Of a DNA stretch of 5,813 nucleotides, positions 4,610 through 5,813 are shown piece by piece. The stretch covers positions 1 to 5,813 of the forward strand of contig JAACEA010000356.1 in NCBI GenBank assembly GCA_009936695.1. The letters run 5' to 3'. Source of the stretch: Planctomycetia bacterium (lineage in GTDB: Bacteria > Planctomycetota > Phycisphaerae > Phycisphaerales > SM1A02). The notes beneath the pieces are model-generated. The model saw only the letters and a list, made by a program, of their open reading frames with translations. It made no database searches and had not been told where the DNA came from. The translations under genes and the position numbers were made by a program. The number at the start of each line of letters is the position of its first letter. Position 1 is the first letter of the stretch.

Positions 4610-5362
4610 ATGTCCCAAGCCGCCAGGGCCGACGCCGATCCAGACCCCGCCGATCTCCCGTCCGGAGGTCCGTGGCTCGACCGAGCCGCCGCGACCGCGC
4701 TCGACGCCGCCGCCACGACCCGGTGCGGGATTCCCGGCCTCCTGCTCATGGAACACGCCGCGATCGGGTCCACCGCGCTGATCGAACGCGAGCTCGCCAG
4801 GACCGGCATTCGACGCGTGGTCGTCCTGTGCGGACCGGGAAACAACGGCGGAGACGGCTGGGCGATCGCCCGACTCCTCCGGCGGAGCGATGTTCCAGTC
4901 GAGGTGATCGAACTCGCCTCGCCCCCGGCCCCCGGCGACGCGGCGACGAATCGCACGATCGCGATCTCGTTCGGCATTCCCGTCCGACCGGCCTCCGACC
5001 TTCGGGATCCGGCGTTCGCGAACACGCTCGGAGACGCCCTCGTGGTGGATGCCCTCTTCGGGACCGGCCTCGCCCGTCCGCTCGCCGGACCTGCCGCGGC
5101 CCTGATCGAGGCGATTCGAGGCCACCCCGCCCTCGTGGTGGCGATCGACGTCCCGAGCGGACTCGACGCCGACACCGGTTCGGTACTCGGGACCTGTCTC
5201 CCCGCCGACGTCACCGCCACGATGGTGGCGCCGAAGATCGGACTCCTCTCACCGGGCGCCGAGGCCCTCCGGGGCCGGATGGAGATCGTCGACATCGGTG
5301 TTCCCGCCGAACTGATCGACGCGTTCGACGTCTCCGGCAGGAACGCTCCAAATCGGGGATGA
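4610..5362 (+). CDS. nnrE: NAD(P)H-hydrate epimerase (YjeF N-terminal domain)
   Basis: This 250-residue single-domain protein matches the YjeF N-terminal family, which interconverts the R and S epimers of damaged, hydrated NAD(P)H so that a dehydratase can repair them. Visible motifs in order are: GIPGLLLMEHAAIG (residues 40-53), the helix that starts the fold; GPGNNGGDGWAIARLL (75-90), the diagnostic GNNGGDG loop; VVDALFGTGLARPLAG (145-160), with the catalytic-region Asp147; and IDVPSGLDADTGSVLG (179-194), followed by TATMVAPKIGLL. It ends near RMEIVDIGVPAEL, the usual end of this domain, so there is no fused C-terminal dehydratase as in E. coli YjeF (Nnr). An in-frame GTG at 4547 would add 21 Arg/Lys-rich residues that look like untranslated DNA. 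The ATG at 4610 is preferred because of the family boundary and the TACACT element. The LolC/E-like gene begins 49 bp downstream. Confidence 0.92.
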   Translation: MSQAARADADPDPADLPSGGPWLDRAAATALDAAATTRCGIPGLLLMEHAAIGSTALIERELARTGIRRVVVLCGPGNNGGDGWAIARLLRRSDVPVEVIELASPPAPGDAATNRTIAISFGIPVRPASDLRDPAFANTLGDALVVDALFGTGLARPLAGPAAALIEAIRGHPALVVAIDVPSGLDADTGSVLGTCLPADVTATMVAPKIGLLSPGAEALRGRMEIVDIGVPAELIDAFDVSGRNAPNRG

Positions 5363-5411
5363 TGCCGATCGCCTCGAAACACCGCCTCCAACCACTCTCG
5401 GTCCGACCCTC

Positions 5412-5813
5412 GTGTACCAGCCGCTCCTCGCCAACCGCTATCTCGCCAGCCGGATCATCCCGCTCATCGCGGTGGCGGCGGTCGCGTTGTGCGTCGGTCT
5501 GGTGATCATCGTGGTGAGCGTCATGTCGGGTTTCCTCGACATGCTCCTGAACTCCGGTCGGACCCTGATGGGCGACGTGATCGTTCGGTACGCGGATCCG
5601 GGGATCCCCCACTACGACCTGCTCGTCGACGAGATCGAGTCCCGGCCGGAAGCGGACGCCGCCACCCCGGTGGTGGAGAGTTTCGGACTGCTGAAGCTCC
5701 CCTACGGCAATCGCACCGAAGGGGTGCAGGTGTGGGGCATCGATCCCGAGAGCTTCGACCGGGTCGTGGACTTCGGACCGAGCCTCGTCTGGGACGGCAT
5801 CCCCCCGGAGGTC
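5412..5813 (+). CDS. LolC/LolE-like ABC transporter permease, N-terminal part (3'-truncated by window)
   Basis: The reading frame stays open to the window edge and gives 134 residues of an FtsX/MacB-type permease, most like LolC/LolE, which release lipoproteins from the inner membrane with the ATPase LolD. It starts YQPLLANRYLASR, the short cytoplasmic lead typical of LolC/E. One membrane helix (about residues 15-36) follows, then VSVMSGFLDMLLNSG, matching the conserved V.SVM.GF segment directly after the first helix. The periplasmic core follows, with LMGDVIVRY and later VESFGLLKLPYGNRTEGVQVWGIDPE, which fits the 'gv.l.GidP' pattern of the MacB-like core. The GTG at 5412 is chosen for family agreement. 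There is no Shine-Dalgarno site and no TACNNT element, so its promoter is unclear or it is read through from nnrE, 49 bp upstream. The partner ATPase would be expected just beyond the window. A generic MacB-like exporter permease is the alternative. Confidence 0.85.
   Translation, partial: MYQPLLANRYLASRIIPLIAVAAVALCVGLVIIVVSVMSGFLDMLLNSGRTLMGDVIVRYADPGIPHYDLLVDEIESRPEADAATPVVESFGLLKLPYGNRTEGVQVWGIDPESFDRVVDFGPSLVWDGIPPEV

Noticed and set aside
3288..4781. Long + strand open frame (about 497 codons) opposite the glycosyltransferase
   Set aside because: It is antisense to a gene with clear catalytic motifs. Its translation is Arg/Pro/Asp/Gly-rich with no domain, as expected from GC-rich shadow frames.
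5363..5411. Gap between nnrE and the permease gene as a possible promoter
   Set aside because: No TACNNT element, Shine-Dalgarno site or hairpin could be seen in these 49 bases.
5595..5613. Two GGATCC copies close together inside the permease gene
   Set aside because: They fall in ordinary codons and are explained by the general GATC excess; no separate repeat function is supported.

Overview
The window is a gene-dense, GC-rich (roughly two thirds G+C) bacterial chromosome segment. Gene content and protein style suggest a planctomycete-like bacterium, perhaps of the Phycisphaerae. The basis is a planctomycete-type STAS protein, a TonB-like protein with unusual conserved blocks and an acidic linker, and heavy use of GTG starts. 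This placement is inference from recognised style, not a database match. Six complete genes and two genes cut by the window edges account for almost all of the sequence. No RNA gene, insertion sequence, CRISPR array or prophage signature was seen.

Left part, + strand: the 3' end of gyrA (1-298), a small STAS-domain protein (385-735), an ExbD/TolR-type proton-channel subunit (732-1250, overlapping the STAS gene by 4 bp), and a TonB-like protein (1304-2455). The last three look like an energy-transduction module. The ExbB/TolQ partner and any outer-membrane receptor are not in the window.

Middle part, - strand: surE (5'/3'-nucleotidase, 3270-2482) lies downstream of a membrane-anchored family-2 glycosyltransferase (4541-3327). 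They are separated by 56 bp holding a strong hairpin. The tonB-like gene and surE converge on a 26-bp gap that contains a GC-only hairpin.

Right part, + strand: nnrE, the NAD(P)H-hydrate epimerase (4610-5362), is transcribed divergently from the glycosyltransferase. It is followed by the start of a LolC/LolE (FtsX/MacB-like) ABC-transporter permease (5412 to the window edge).

The most notable non-coding signal is a TAC(A/C)(A/C)T hexamer placed 6, 6 and 9 bases before the starts of the tonB-like gene, nnrE and the glycosyltransferase. None of these has a Shine-Dalgarno sequence, which suggests leaderless or nearly leaderless transcripts. GATC is also strongly over-represented throughout. No clear new defence or mobile system was found; most of the window is ordinary housekeeping and envelope biology.
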